From positions 3,658,001 to 3,722,000 of the forward strand of contig OZ059894.1 of NCBI GenBank assembly GCA_964057225.1: a DNA stretch of 64,000 bases, given 5' to 3'. The notes under the pieces are model-generated. The model saw nothing but the letters and a program-made list of their open reading frames with translations. It was not told where the DNA came from and searched no databases. The DNA is from Auanema rhodensis. Lineage: Eukaryota; Nematoda; Chromadorea; Rhabditida; Rhabditidae. Numbering within the stretch: the first letter of the stretch is position 1; each line of letters begins with the position of its first letter. Positions 37,961-53,787 of the stretch are shown piece after piece. A program made the translations under genes and the position numbers.

Positions 37961-40900
37961 AGTTCACGTAAATTTCAAAGTCATGGTTACCATTCACCAA
38001 TATTAATAAAAATTTGTTTTTAGACTAATATGGACATAGGGAATCTAATTTCGAAAAGCGCATCTCTTCATCTTTCACGTGAAGCGAGTTACATACCAAG
38101 TGCACATCACGTGTACACTTAATAAGCATAAATTAAAGTTCACGTAAATTTCAAAGTCATGGTTACCATGCACCAATATTAATAAAAATTTGTTTTTAGA
38201 CTAATATGGAAATGGGGAATCTAATTTTGAAAACCGCATCTCTTCATCTTTCACGTGAAGCGAGTTACATACCAAGTGCACATCATGTGTACACTTAATT
38301 AGCATAAATTAAAGTTCACGTAAATTTCAAAGTCATGGTTACCATGCACCAATATCAATAAAAATTTGTTTTTAGACTAATATGGACATGGAGAATCTAA
38401 TTTTGAAAACCGCATCCCTTTATCTTTCACGTGAAGCGAGTTACATACCAAGTGCACATCACGTGTACACTTAATAAGCATAAATTAAAGTTCACGTAAA
38501 TTTCAAAGTCATGGTTACCATGCACCAATATCAATAAAAATTCGTTTTTAGACTAATATGAACATGAGGAATCTAATTTTGAAAACCGCATCTCTTCATC
38601 TTTCACCTGAAGCGAGTTACATACCAAGTGCACATCATGTGTACACTTAATTAGCATAAATTAAAGTTCACGTAAATTTCAAAGTCATGGTTACCATGCA
38701 CCAATATTAATAAAAATTTGTTTTTAGACTAATATGGACATGGGGAATCTAATTTTGAAAACCGCATCTCTTTATCTTTGACGTGAAGCGAGTTACATAC
38801 CAAGTGCACATCATGTGTACACTTAATTAGCATAAATTAAAGTTCACGTAAATTTCAAAGTCATGGTTACCATGCACCAATATCAATAAAAATTTGTTTT
38901 TAGACTAATATGGAAATGGGGAATCTAATTTTGAAAACCGCATCTCTTCATCTTTCACGTGAAGCGAGTTACATACCAAGCGCACATCATGTGTACACTT
39001 AATTAGCATAAATTAAAGTTCACGTAAATTTCAAAGTCATGGTTACCATGCACCAATATTAATAAAAATTTGTTTTTAGACTAATATGGACATGGGGAAT
39101 CTAATTTTGAAAACCGCATCTCTTTATCTTAGACGTAAAGCGAGTTACATACCAAGTGCACATCATGTGTACACTTAATTAGCATAAATTGAAGTTCACG
39201 TAAATTTCAAAGTCATGGTTACCATCCACCTATATCAACAAAAATGTGTTTTTAGACTAATATGGACATGGGGAATCTAATTTCGAAAAGCGCATCTCTT
39301 CATCTTTCACGTGAAGCGAGTTACATACCAAGTGCACATCACGTGTACACTTAATAAGTATAAATTAAAGTTCACGTAAATTTCAAAGTCATGGTTACCA
39401 TGCACCAATATTAATAAAAATTTGTTTTTAGACTAATATGGAAATGGGGAATCTAATTTTGAAAACCGCATCTCTTTATCTTTCACGTGAAGCGAGTTAC
39501 ATACCAAGCGCATATCATGTGTACACTTAATTAGCATAAATTAAAGTTCACGTAAATTTCAAAGTCATGGTTACCATGCACCAATATTAATAAAAATTTG
39601 TTTTTAGACTAATATGGAAATGGGGAATCTAATTTTGGAAACCGCATCTCTTTATCTTTGACGTAAAGCGAGTTACATACCAAGTGCACATCATGTGTAC
39701 ACTTCATTAGCATAAATTAAAGTTCACGTAAATTTTAAAGTCATGGTTGCCATGCACCAATATCAATAAAAATTGGTTTTTAGACTAATATGGAAATGGG
39801 GAATCTATTTTGAGAACCGCATCTCTTTATCTTTCACGTGAAGCGAGTTACATACCAAGTGCACATCATGTGTACACTTAATTAGCATAAATTAAAGTTC
39901 ACGTAAATTTCAAAGTCATGGTTACCATTCACCAATATTAATAAAAATTTGTTTTTAGACTAATATGGACATAGGGAATCTAATTTTGAAAACCGCATCT
40001 CTTTATCTTTGACTTGAAGCGAGTTACATACCAAGTGCACATCATGTGTACACTTAATAAGCATAAATTAAAGTTCACGTAAATTTCAAAGTCATGGTTA
40101 CCATGCACCAATATTAATAAAAATTGGTTTTTAGACTAATATGGAAATGGGGAATCTAATTTTGGAAACCGCATCTCTTTATCTTTGACGTGAAGCGAGT
40201 TACATACCAAGTGCACATCATGTGTACACTTAATTAGCATAAATTAAAGTTCACGTAAATTTCAAAGTCATGGTTACCATGCACCAATATCAATAAAAAT
40301 TTGTTTTTAGACTAATATGGAAATGGAGAATCTAATTTTGAAAACCGCATCCCTTTATCTTTCACGTGAAGCGAGTTACATACCAAGTGCACATCACGTG
40401 TACACTTAATAAGCATAAATTAAAGTTCACGTAAATTTCAAAGTCATGGTTACCATGCACCAATATCAATAAAAATTCGTTTTTAGACTAATATGAACAT
40501 GAGGAATCTAATTTTGAAAACCGCATCTCTTCATCTTTGACGTGAAGCGAGTTACATACCAAGTGCACATCATGTGTACACTTAATTAGCATAAATTAAA
40601 GTTCACGTAAATTTCAAAGTCATGGTTACCATGCACCAATATCAATAAAAATTTGTTTTTAGACTAATATGGAAATGGGGAATCTAATTTTGAAAACCGC
40701 ATCTCTTCATCTTTCACGTGAAGCGAGTTACATACCAAGCGCACATCATGTGTACACTTAATTAGCATAAATTAAAGTTCACGTAAATTTCAAAGTCATG
40801 GTTACCATGCACCAATATTAATAAAAATTTGTTTTTAGACTAATATGGAAATGGGGAATCTAATTTTGAAAACCGCATCTCTTTATCTTTCACGTGAAGC

Positions 40901-42889
40901 GAGTTACATACCAAGCGCATATCATGTGTACACTTAATTAGCATAAATTAAAGTTCACGTAAATTTCAAAGTCATGGTTACCATGCACCAATATTAATAA
41001 AAATTTGTTTTTAGACTAATATGGAAATGGGGAATCTAATTTTGGAAACCGCATCTCTTTATCTTTGACGTAAAGCGAGTTACATACCAAGTGCACATCA
41101 TGTGTACACTTCATTAGCATAAATTAAAGTTCACGTAAATTTTAAAGTCATGGTTGCCATGCACCAATATCAATAAAAATTGGTTTTTAGACTAATATGG
41201 AAATGGGGAATCTATTTTGAGAACCGCATCTCTTTATCTTTCACGTGAAGCGAGTTACATACCAAGTGCACATCATGTGTACACTTAATTAGCATAAATT
41301 AAAGTTCACGTAAATTTCAAAGTCATGGTTACCATTCACCAATATTAATAAAAATTTGTTTTTAGACTAATATGGACATAGGGAATCTAATTTTGAAAAC
41401 CGCATCTCTTTATCTTTGACTTGAAGCGAGTTACATACCAAGTGCACATCATGTGTACACTTAATAAGCATAAATTAAAGTTCACGTAAATTTCAAAGTC
41501 ATGGTTACCATGCACCAATATTAATAAAAATTGGTTTTTAGACTAATATGGAAATGGGGAATCTAATTTTGGAAACCGCATCTCTTTATCTTTGACGTAA
41601 AGCGAGTTACATACCAAGTGCACATCATGTGTACACTTCATTAGCATAAATTAAAGTTCACGTAAATTTTAAAGTCATGGTTGCCATGCACCAATATCAA
41701 TAAAAATTGGTTTTTAGACTAATATGGAAATGGGGAATCTATTTTGAGAACCGCATCTCTTTATCTTTCACGTGAAGCGAGTTACATACCAAGTGCACAT
41801 CATGTGTACACTTAATTAGCATAAATTAAAGTTCACGTAAATTTCAAAGTCATGGTTACCATTCACCAATATTAATAAAAATTTGTTTTTAGACTAATAT
41901 GGACATAGGGAATCTAATTTTGAAAACCGCATCTCTTTATCTTTGACTTGAAGCGAGTTACATACCAAGTGCACATCATGTGTACACTTAATTAGCATAA
42001 ATTGAAGTTCACGTAAATTTCAAAGTCATGGTTACCATCCACCTATATCAACAAAAATGTGTTTTTAGACTAATATGGACATGGGGAATCTAATTTCGAA
42101 AAGCGCATCTCTTCATCTTTCACGTGAAGCGAGTTACATACCAAGTGCACATCACGTGTACACTTAATAAGCATAAATTAAAGTTCACGTAAATTTCAAA
42201 GTCATGGTTACCATGCACCAATATTAATAAAAATTTGTTTTTAGACTAATATGGAAATGGGGAATCTAATTTTGAAAACCGCATCTCTTCATCTTTCACG
42301 TGAAGCGAGTTACATACCAAGTGCACATCATGTGTACACTTAATTAGCATAAATTAAAGTTCACGTAAATTTCAAAGTCATGGTTACCATGCACCAATAT
42401 CAATAAAAATTTGTTTTTAGACTAATATGGACATGGAGAATCTAATTTTGAAAACCGCATCCCTTTATCTTTCACGTGAAGCGAGTTACATACCAAGTGC
42501 ACATCACGTGTACACTTAATAAGCATAAATTAAAGTTCACGTAAATTTCAAAGTCATGGTTACCATGCACCAATATCAATAAAAATTCGTTTTTAGACTA
42601 ATATGAACATGAGGAATCTAATTTTGAAAACCGCATCTCTTCATCTTTCACGTGAAGCGAGTTACATACCAAGTGCACATCATGTGTACACTTAATTAGC
42701 ATAAATTAAAGTTCACGTAAATTTCAAAGTCATGGTTACCATGCACCAATATTAATAAAAATTTGTTTTTAGACTAATATGGACATGGGGAATCTAATTT
42801 TGAAAACCGCATCTCTTTATCTTTGACGTGAAGCGAGTTACATACCAAGTGCACATCATGTGTACACTTAATTAGCATAAATTAAAGTT

Positions 42890-45800
42890 CACGTAAATTT
42901 CAAAGTCATGGTTACCATGCACCAATATTAATAAAAATTTGTTTTTAGACTAATATGGACATGGGGAATCTAATTTTGAAAACCGCATCTCTTTATCTTT
43001 GACGTAAAGCGAGTTACATACCAAGTGCACATCATGTGTACACTTAATTAGCATAAATTAAAGTTCACGTAAATTTTAAAGTCATGGTTGCCATGCACCA
43101 ATATCAATAAAAATTTGTTTTTAGACTAATTTGGAAATGGGGAATCTATTTTGAAAACCGCATCTCTTCATCTTTCACGTGAAGCGAGTTACATACCAAG
43201 TGCACATCACGTGTACACTTAATTAGCATAAATTGAAGTTCACGTAAATTTCAAAGTCATGGTTACCATGCACCAATATCAATAAAAATTTGTTTTTAGA
43301 CTAATATGGAAATGGGGAATCTATTTTGAAAACCGCATTTCTTTATCTTTCACGTGAAGCGAGTTACATACCAAGTGCACATCATGTGTACACTTAATTA
43401 GCATAAATTAAAGTTCACGTAAATTTCAAAGTCATGGTTACCATGCACCAATATCAATAAAAATTTGTTTTTAGACTAATATGGAAATGGGGAATCTAAT
43501 TTTGAAAACCGCATCTCTTCATCTTTCACGTGAAGCGAGTTACATACCAAGCGCACATCATGTGTACACTTAATTAGCATAAATTAAAGTTCACGTAAAT
43601 TTCAAAGTCATGGTTACCATGCACCAATATTAATAAAAATTTGTTTTTAGACTAATATGGACATGGGGAATCTAATTTTGAAAACCGCATCTCTTTATCT
43701 TTGACGTAAAGCGAGTTACATACCAAGTGCACATCATGTGTACACTTAATTAGCATAAATTAAAGTTCACGTAAATTTTAAAGTCATGGTTGCCATGCAC
43801 CAATATCAATAAAAATTTGTTTTTAGACTAATTTGGAAATGGGGAATCTATTTTGAAAACCGCATCTCTTCATCTTTCACGTGAAGCGAGTTACATACCA
43901 AGTGCACATCACGTGTACACTTAATTAGCATAAATTGAAGTTCACGTAAATTTCAAAGTCATGGTTACCATGCACCAATATCAATAAAAATTTGTTTTTA
44001 GACTAATATGGAAATGGGGAATCTATTTTGAAAACCGCATCTCTTTATCTTTCACGTGAAGCGAGTTACATACCAAGCGCACATCATGTGTACACTTAAT
44101 TAGCATAAATTAAAGTTCACGTAAATTTCAAAGTCATGGTTACCATGCACCAATATCAATAAAAATTTGTTTTTAGACTAATATGGAAATGGGGAATCTA
44201 ATTTTGAAAACCGCATCTCTTCATCTTTCACGTGAAGCGAGTTACATACCAAGTGCACATCACGTGTACACTTAATTAGCATAAATTGAAGTTCACGTAA
44301 ATTCCAAAGTCATGGTTACCATGCACCAATATCAATAAAAATTTGTTTTCAGACTAATATGGACATGCGGAATCTAATTTTTAAAACCGCATCTCTTTAT
44401 CTTTCACGTGAAGCGAGTTACATACCAAGTGCACATCACGTGTACACTTAATAAGCATAAATTAAAGTTCACGTAAATTTCAAAGTCATGGTTACCATGC
44501 ACCAATATTAATAAAAATTTGTTTTTAGACTAATATGGACATGGGGAATCTAATTTTGAAAACCGCATCCCTTTATCTTTCACGTGAAGCGAGTTACATA
44601 CCAAGCGCACATCATGTGTACACTTAATTAGCATAAATTAAAGTTCACGTAAATTTCAAAGTCATGGTTACCATGCACCAATATTAATAAAAATTTGTTT
44701 TTAGACTAATATGGACATGGGGAATCTAATTTTGAAAACTGCATCTCTTTATCTTTGACGTAAAGCGAGTTACATACCAAGTGCACATCATGTGTACACT
44801 TAATTAGCATAAATTAAAGTTCACGTAAATTTTAAAGTCATGGTTGCCATGCACCAATATCAATAAAAATTTGTTTTTAGACTAATATGGAAATGGGGAA
44901 TCTATTTTGAAAACGGCATCTCTTTATCTTTCACGTGAAGCGAGTTACATACCAAGTGCACATCATGTGTACACTTAATTAGCATAAATTAAAGTTCACG
45001 TAAATTTCAAAGTCATGGTTACCATGCACCAATATTAATAAAAATTTGTTTTTAGACTAATATGGACATGGGGAATCTAATTTTGAAAACCGCATCTCTT
45101 TATCTTTGACGTAAAGCGAGTTACATACCAAGTGCACATCATGTGTACACTTAATTAGCATAAATTAAAGTTCACGTAAATTTTAAAGTCATGGTTGCCA
45201 TGCACCAATATCAATAAAAATTTGTTTTTAGACTAATTTGGAAATGGGGAATCTATTTTGAAAACCGCATCTCTTCATCTTTCACGTGAAGCGAGTTACA
45301 TACCAAGTGCACATCACGTGTACACTTAATTAGCATAAATTGAAGTTCACGTAAATTTCAAAGTCATGGTTACCATGCACCAATATCAATAAAAATTTGT
45401 TTTTAGACTAATATGGAAATGGGGAATCTATTTTGAAAACCGCATTTCTTTATCTTTCACGTGAAGCGAGTTACATACCAAGTGCACATCATGTGTACAC
45501 TTAATTAGCATAAATTAAAGTTCACGTAAATTTCAAAGTCATGGTTACCATGCACCAATATCAATAAAAATTTGTTTTTAGACTAATATGGAAATGGGGA
45601 ATCTAATTTTGAAAACCGCATCTCTTCATCTTTCACGTGAAGCGAGTTACATACCAAGCGCACATCATGTGTACACTTAATTAGCATAAATTAAAGTTCA
45701 CGTAAATTTCAAAGTCATGGTTACCATGCACCAATATTAATAAAAATTTGTTTTTAGACTAATATGGACATGGGGAATCTAATTTTGAAAACCGCATCTC

Positions 45801-47103
45801 TTTATCTTTGACGTAAAGCGAGTTACATACCAAGTGCACATCATGTGTACACTTAATTAGCATAAATTAAAGTTCACGTAAATTTTAAAGTCATGGTTGC
45901 CATGCACCAATATCAATAAAAATTTGTTTTTAGACTAATTTGGAAATGGGGAATCTATTTTGAAAACCGCATCTCTTCATCTTTCACGTGAAGCGAGTTA
46001 CATACCAAGTGCACATCACGTGTACACTTAATTAGCATAAATTGAAGTTCACGTAAATTTCAAAGTCATGGTTACCATGCACCAATATCAATAAAAATTT
46101 GTTTTTAGACTAATATGGAAATGGGGAATCTATTTTGAAAACCGCATCTCTTTATCTTTCACGTGAAGCGAGTTACATACCAAGTGCACATCATGTGTAC
46201 ACTTAATTAGCATAAATTAAAGTTCACGTAAATTTCAAAGTCATGGTTACCATGCACCAATATCAATAAAAATTTGTTTTTAGACTAATATGGAAATGGG
46301 GAATCTAATTTTGAAAACCGCATCTCTTCATCTTTCACGTGAAGCGAGTTACATACCAAGTGCACATCACGTGTACACTTAATTAGCATAAATTGAAGTT
46401 CACGTAAATTCCAAAGTCATGGTTACCATGCACCAATATCAATAAAAATTTGTTTTCAGACTAATATGGACATGCGGAATCTAATTTTTAAAACCGCATC
46501 TCTTTATCTTTCACGTGAAGCGAGTTACATACCAAGTGCACATCACGTGTACACTTAATAAGCATAAATTAAAGTTCACGTAAATTTCAAAGTCATGGTT
46601 ACCATGCACCAATATTAATAAAAATTTGTTTTTAGACTAATATGGACATGGGGAATCTAATTTTGAAAACCGCATCCCTTTATCTTTCACGTGAAGCGAG
46701 TTACATACCAAGCGCACATCATGTGTACACTTAATTAGCATAAATTAAAGTTCACGTAAATTTCAAAGTCATGGTTACCATGCACCAATATTAATAAAAA
46801 TTTGTTTTTAGACTAATATGGACATGGGGAATCTAATTTTGAAAACTGCATCTCTTTATCTTTGACGTAAAGCGAGTTACATACCAAGTGCACATCATGT
46901 GTACACTTAATTAGCATAAATTAAAGTTCACGTAAATTTTAAAGTCATGGTTGCCATGCACCAATATCAATAAAAATTTGTTTTTAGACTAATATGGAAA
47001 TGGGGAATCTATTTTGAAAACGGCATCTCTTTATCTTTCACGTGAAGCGAGTTACATACCAAGTGCACATCATGTGTACACTTAATTAGCATAAATTAAA
47101 GTT
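42890..47103. repeat. Near-identical pair of 12-unit repeats (2 x 2107 bp)
   Basis: Copies are 42890-44996 and 44997-47103. All private variants keep a 2107-bp spacing: ACTAATTTGG ends at 43134/45241 and 43836/45943, GACATGCGG ends at 44370/46477, GAAAACTGC at 44740/46847, plus CGCATTTC, AAATTCCAAAG and AAAACGGC. The length fits 12 units with five of 175 bp. By eye I found only one difference (CCAAGCGCAC near 44076 against CCAAGTGCAC near 46176). Inside each copy, units 1-3 and 5-7 repeat each other at 702 bp. Confidence 0.92.
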
Positions 47104-49038
47104 CACGTAAATTTCAAAGTCATGGTTACCATTCACCAATATTAATAAAAATTTGTTTTTAGACTAATATGGACATGGGGAATCTAATTTTGAAAACCGC
47201 ATCCCTTTATCTTTCACGTGAAGCGAGTTACATACCGAGTGCACATCACGTGTACACTTAATAAGCATAAATTGAAGTTCACGTAAATTTCAAAGTCATG
47301 GTTACCATGCACCAATATTAATAAAAATTTGTTTTTAGACTAATATGGACATGGGGAATCTAATTTTGGAAACCGCATCTCTTCATCTTTCACGTGAAGC
47401 GAGTTACATACCAAGCGCACATCATGTTTACACTTAATTAGCATAAATTAAAGTTCACGTAAATTTCAAAGTCATGGTTACCATGCACCAATATCAATAA
47501 AAATTTGTTTTTAGACTAATATGGAAATGGGGAATCTAATTTTGAAAACCGCATCTCTTCATCTTTCACGTGAAGCGAGTTACATACCAAGTGCACATCA
47601 CGTGTACACTTAATAAGCATAAATTAAAGTTCACGTAAATTTCAAAGTCATGGTTACCATGCACCAATATCGATAAAAATTCGTTTTTAGACTAATATGG
47701 ACATGAGGAATCTAATTTTGGAAACCGCATCTCTTCATCTTTCACGTGAAGCGAGTTACATACCAAGCGCACATCACGTGTACACTTAATTAGCATAAAT
47801 TGAAGTTCACGTAAATTCCAAAGTCATGGTTACCATGCACCAATATCAATAAAAATTTGTTTTCAGACTAATATGGACATGGGGAATCTAATTTTGAAAA
47901 CCGCATCTCTTCATCTTTCACGTGAAGCGAGTTACATACCAAGTGCACATCATGTGTACACTTAATTAGCATAAATTAAAGTTCACGTAAATTTCAAAGT
48001 CATGGTTACCATGCACCAATATTAATAAAAATTTGTTTTTAGACTAATATGGACATGGGGAATCTAATTTTGAAAACCGCATCTCTTTATCTTTGACGTG
48101 AAGCGAGTTACATACCAAGTGCACATCATGTGTACACTTAATTAGCATAAATTAAAGTTCACGTAAATTTCAAAGTCATGGTTACCATGCACCAATATTA
48201 ATAAAAATTTGTTTTTAGACTATAATGGACATGGGGAATCTAATTTTGAAAACCGCATCTCTTTATCTTTGACGTGAAGCGAGTTACATACCAAGTGCAC
48301 ATCATGTGTACACTTAATTAGCATAAATTTAAGTTCACGTAAATTTTAAAGTCATGGTTGCCATGCACCAATATCAATAAAAATTTGTTTTTAGACTAAC
48401 ATGGAAATGGGAAATCTAATTTTGAAAACCGCATCTCTTTATCTTTCACGTGAAGCGAGTTACATACCAAGCGCACATCATGTGTACACTTAATTAGCAT
48501 AAATTAAAGTTCACGTAAATTTCAAAGTCATGGTTACCATGCACCAATATTAATAAAAATTTGTTTTTAGACTAATATGGACATGGGGAATCTAATTTTG
48601 AAAACTGCATCTCTTTATCTTTGACGTAAAGCGAGTTACATACCAAGTGCACATCATGTGTACACTTAATTAGCATAAATTAAAGTTCACGTAAATTTTA
48701 AAGTCATGGTTGCCATGCACCAATATCAATAAAAATTTGTTTTTAGACTAATATGGAAATGGGGAATCTATTTTGAAAACGGCATCTCTTTATCTTTCAC
48801 GTGAAGCGAGTTACATACCAAGTGCACATCATGTGTACACTTAATTAGCATAAATTAAAGTTCACGTAAATTTCAAAGTCATGGTTACCATTCACCAATA
48901 TTAATAAAAATTTGTTTTTAGACTAATATGGACATAGGGAATCTAATTTTGAAAACCGCATCTCTTTATCTTTGACTTGAAGCGAGTTACATACCAAGTG
49001 CACATCATGTGTACACTTAATTAGCATAAATTGAAGTT

Positions 49039-49390
49039 CACGTAAATTTCAAAGTCATGGTTACCATCCACCAATATCAACAAAAATGTGTTTTTAGACT
49101 AATATGGACATAGGGAATCTAATTTTGAAAACCGCATCTCTTTATCTTTGACTTGAAGCGAGTTACATACCAAGTGCACATCATGTGTACACTTAATTAG
49201 CATAAATTGAAGTTCACGTAAATTTCAAAGTCATGGTTACCATCCACCAATATCAACAAAAATGTGTTTTTAGACTAATATGGACATGGGGAATCTAATT
49301 TCGAAAAGCGCATCTCTTCATCTTTCACGTGAAGCGAGTTACATACCAAGTGCACATCATGTGTACACTTAATAAGCATAAATTAAAGTT
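49039..49390. repeat. Adjacent duplicated satellite A units with CCATCCACC variant
   Basis: Two consecutive units starting at 49039 and 49215 both carry ATTGAAG, CCATCCACCAATATC and CAACAAAAATGTG, a type that is elsewhere found singly, several units apart (for example at 381, 8122 and 24169). This indicates a one-unit tandem gain. Confidence 0.75.
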
Positions 49391-50622
49391 CACGTAAATT
49401 TCAAAGTCATGGTTACCATGCACCAATATCAATAAAAATTTGTTTTTAGACTAATATGGAAATGGGGAATCTAATTTTGAAAACCGCATCTCTTCATCTT
49501 TCACGTGAAGCGAGTTACATACCAAGTGCACATCATGTGTACACTTAATTAGCATAAATTAAAGTTCACGTAAATTTCAAAGTCATGGTTACCATGCACC
49601 AATATCAATAAAAATTTGTTTTTAGACTAATATGGACATGGGGAATCTAATTTTGAAAACCGCATCTCTTTATCTTTCACGTGAAGCGAGTTACATACCA
49701 AGTGCACATCATGTGTACACTTAATTAGCATAAATTAAAGTTCACGTAAATTTCAAAGTCATGGTTACCATTCACCAATATTAATAAAAATTTGTTTTTA
49801 GACTAATATGGACATAGGGAATCTAATTTTGAAAACCGCATCTCTTTATCTTTGACTTGAAGCGAGTTACATACCAAGTGCACATCATGTGTACACTTAA
49901 TTAGCATAAATTGAAGTTCACGTAAATTTCAAAGTCATGGTTACCATCCACCAATATCAACAAAAATGTGTTTTTAGACTAATATGGACATGGGGAATCT
50001 AATTTCGAAAAGCGCATCTCTTCATCTTTCACGTGAAGCGAGTTACATACCAAGTGCACATCACGTGTACACTTAATAAGCATAAATTAAAGTTCACGTA
50101 AATTTCAAAGTCATGGTTACCATGCACCAATATCAATAAAAATTTGTTTTTAGACTAATATGGAAATGGGGAATCTAATTTTGAGAACCGCATCTCTTCA
50201 TCTTTCACGTGAAGCGAGTTACATACCAAGTGCACATCATGTGTACACTTAATTAGCATAAATTAAAGTTCACGTAAATTTCAAAGTCATGGTTACCATG
50301 CACCAATATCAATAAAAATTTGTTTTTAGACTAATATGGACATGGGGAATCTAATTTTGAAAACCGCATCCCTTTATCTTTCACGTGAAGCGAGTTACAT
50401 ACCAAGTGCACATCACGTGTACACTTAATAAGCATAAATTAAAGTTCACGTAAATTTCAAAGTCATGGTTACCATGCACCAATATCGATAAAAATTCGTT
50501 TTTAGACTAATATGGACATGAGGAATCTAATTTTGAAAACCGCATCTCTTCATCTTTCACGTGAAGCGAGTTACATACCAAGTGCACATCATGTGTACAC
50601 TTAATTAGCATAAATTAAAGTT

Positions 50623-53600
50623 CACGTAAATTTCAAAGTCATGGTTACCATGCACCAATATCAATAAAAATTTGTTTTTAGACTAATATGGAAATGGGGA
50701 ATCTAATTTTGAAAACCGCATCTCTTCATCTTTCACGTGAAGCGAGTTACATACCAAGCGCACATCATGTGTACACTTAATTAGCATAAATTAAAGTTCA
50801 CGTAAATTTCAAAGTCATGGTTACCATGCACCAATATTAATAAAAATTTGTTTTTAGACTAATATGGACATGGGGAATCTAATTTTGAAAACCGCATCTC
50901 TTTATCTTTGACGTAAAGCGAGTTACATACCAAGTGCACATCATGTGTACACTTAATTAGCATAAATTAAAGTTCACGTAAATTTTAAAGTCATGGTTGC
51001 CATGCACCAATATCAATAAAAATTTGTTTTTAGACTAATTTGGAAATGAGGAATCTATTTTGAAAACCGCATCTCTTCATCTTTCACGTGAAGCGAGTTA
51101 CATACCAAGTGCACATCACGTGTACACTTAATTAGCATGAATTGAAGTTCACGTAAATTTCAAAGTCATGGTTACCATGCACCAATATCAATAAAAATTT
51201 GTTTTTAGACTAATATGGACATGGGGAATCTAATTTTGAAAACCGCATCCCTTTATCTTTCACGTGAAGCGAGTTACATACCAAGTGCACATCACGTGTA
51301 CACTTAATAAGCATAAATTAAAGTTCACGTAAATTTCAAAGTCATGGTTACCATGCACCAATATCAATAAAAATTCGTTTTTAGACTAATATGGACATGA
51401 GGAATCTAATTTTGAAAACCGCATCTCTTCATCTTTCACGTGAAGCGAGTTACATACCAAGTGCACATCATGTGTACACTTAATTAGCATAAATTAAAGT
51501 TCACGTAAATTTTAAAGTCATGGTTGCCATGCACCAATATCAATAAAAATTTGTTTTTAGACTAATATGGAAATGAGGAATCTAATTTTGAAAACCGCAT
51601 CTCTTCATCTTTCACGTGAAGCGAGTTACATACCAAGTGCACATCATGTGTACACTTAATTAGCATAAATTAAAGTTCACGTAAATTTCAAAGTCATGGT
51701 TACCATGCACCAATATCAATAAAAATTTGTTTTTAGACTAATATGGAAATGGGGAATCTAATTTTGAAAACCGCATCTCTTCATCTTTCACGTGAAGCGA
51801 GTTACATACCAAGCGCACATCATGTGTACACTTAATTAGCATAAATTAAAGTTCACGTAAATTTCAAAGTCATGGTTACCATGCACCAATATTAATAAAA
51901 ATTTGTTTTTAGACTAATATGGACATGGGGAATCTAATTTTGAAAACCGCATCTCTTTATCTTTGACGTAAAGCGAGTTACATACCAAGTGCACATCATG
52001 TGTACACTTAATTAGCATAAATTAAAGTTCACGTAAATTTTAAAGTCATGGTTGCCATGCACCAATATCAATAAAAATTTGTTTTTAGACTAATTTGGAA
52101 ATGAGGAATCTATTTTGAAAACCGCATCTCTTCATCTTTCACGTGAAGCGAGTTACATACCAAGTGCACATCACGTGTACACTTAATTAGCATGAATTGA
52201 AGTTCACGTAAATTTCAAAGTCATGGTTACCATGCACCAATATCAATAAAAATTTGTTTTTAGACTAATATGAACATGAGGAATCTAATTTTGAAAACCG
52301 CATCTCTTCATCTTTCACGTGAAGCGAGTTACATACCAAGTGCACATCACGTGTACACTTAATAAGCATAAATTAAAGTTCACGTAAATTTCAAAGTCAT
52401 GGTTACCATGCACCAATATCAATAAAAATTCGTTTTTAGACTAATATGGACATGAGGAATCTAATTTTGAAAACCGCATCTCTTCATCTTTCACGTGAAG
52501 CGAGTTACATACCAAGTGCACATCATGTGTACACTTAATTAGCATAAATTAAAGTTCACGTAAATTTTAAAGTCATGGTTGCCATGCACCAATATCAATA
52601 AAAATTTGTTTTTAGACTAATATGGAAATGAGGAATCTAATTTTGAAAACCGCATCTCTTCATCTTTCACGTGAAGCGAGTTACATACCAAGTGCACATC
52701 ATGTGTACACTTAATTAGCATAAATTAAAGTTCACGTAAATTTCAAAGTCATGGTTACCATGCACCAATATCAATAAACATTTGTTTTTAGACTAATATG
52801 GAAATGGGGAATCTAATTTTGAAAACCGCATCTCTTCATCTTTCACGTGAAGCGAGTTACATACCAAGCGCACATCATGTGTACACTTAATTAGCATAAA
52901 TTAAAGTTCACGTAAATTTCAAAGTCATGGTTACCATGCACCAATATTAATAAAAATTTGTTTTTAGACTAATATGGACATGGGGAATCTAATTTTGAAA
53001 ACCGCATCTCTTTATCTTTGACGTAAAGCGAGTTACATACCAAGTGCACATCATGTGTACACTTAATTAGCATAAATTAAAGTTCACGTAAATTTTAAAG
53101 TCATGGTTGCCATGCACCAATATCAATAAAAATTTGTTTTTAGACTAATTTGGAAATGAGGAATCTATTTTGAAAACCGCATCTCTTCATCTTTCACGTG
53201 AAGCGAGTTACATACCAAGTGCACATCACGTGTACACTTAATTAGCATGAATTGAAGTTCACGTAAATTTCAAAGTCATGGTTACCATGCACCAATATCA
53301 ATAAAAATTTGTTTTTAGACTAATATGGACATGGGGAATCTAATTTTGAAAACCGCATCCCTTTATCTTTCACGTGAAGCGAGTTACATACCAAGTGCAC
53401 ATCACGTGTACACTTAATAAGCATAAATTAAAGTTCACGTAAATTTCAAAGTCATGGTTACCATGCACCAATATCAATAAAAATTCGTTTTTAGACTAAT
53501 ATGGACATGAGGAATCTAATTTTGAAAACCGCATCTCTTCATCTTTCACGTGAAGCGAGTTACATACCAAGTGCACATCATGTGTACACTTAATTAGCAT

Positions 53601-53787
53601 AAATTAAAGTTCACGTAAATTTTAAAGTCATGGTTGCCATGCACCAATATCAATAAAAATTTGTTTTTAGACTAATATGGAAATGGGGAATCTAATTTTG
53701 AAAACCGCATCTCTTTATCTTTGACGTGAAGCGAGTTACATACGAAGTGCACATCATGTGTACACTTAATTAGCATAAATTAAAGTT
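50623..53787. repeat. 6-unit satellite A HOR, 1055 bp, three copies
   Basis: ACTAATTTGGAAATGAGG occurs with its GG ending at 51043, 52098 and 53153, exactly 1055 bp apart (6 x 176 minus 1). AGCATGAATTG follows each at the same distance. Copies are about 50623-51677, 51678-52732 and 52733-53787. The middle copy has a GAACATGAGG/TCTTCATC unit where the outer two have GGACATGGGG/CATCCC, and the third copy diverges in its last unit. Confidence 0.88.
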
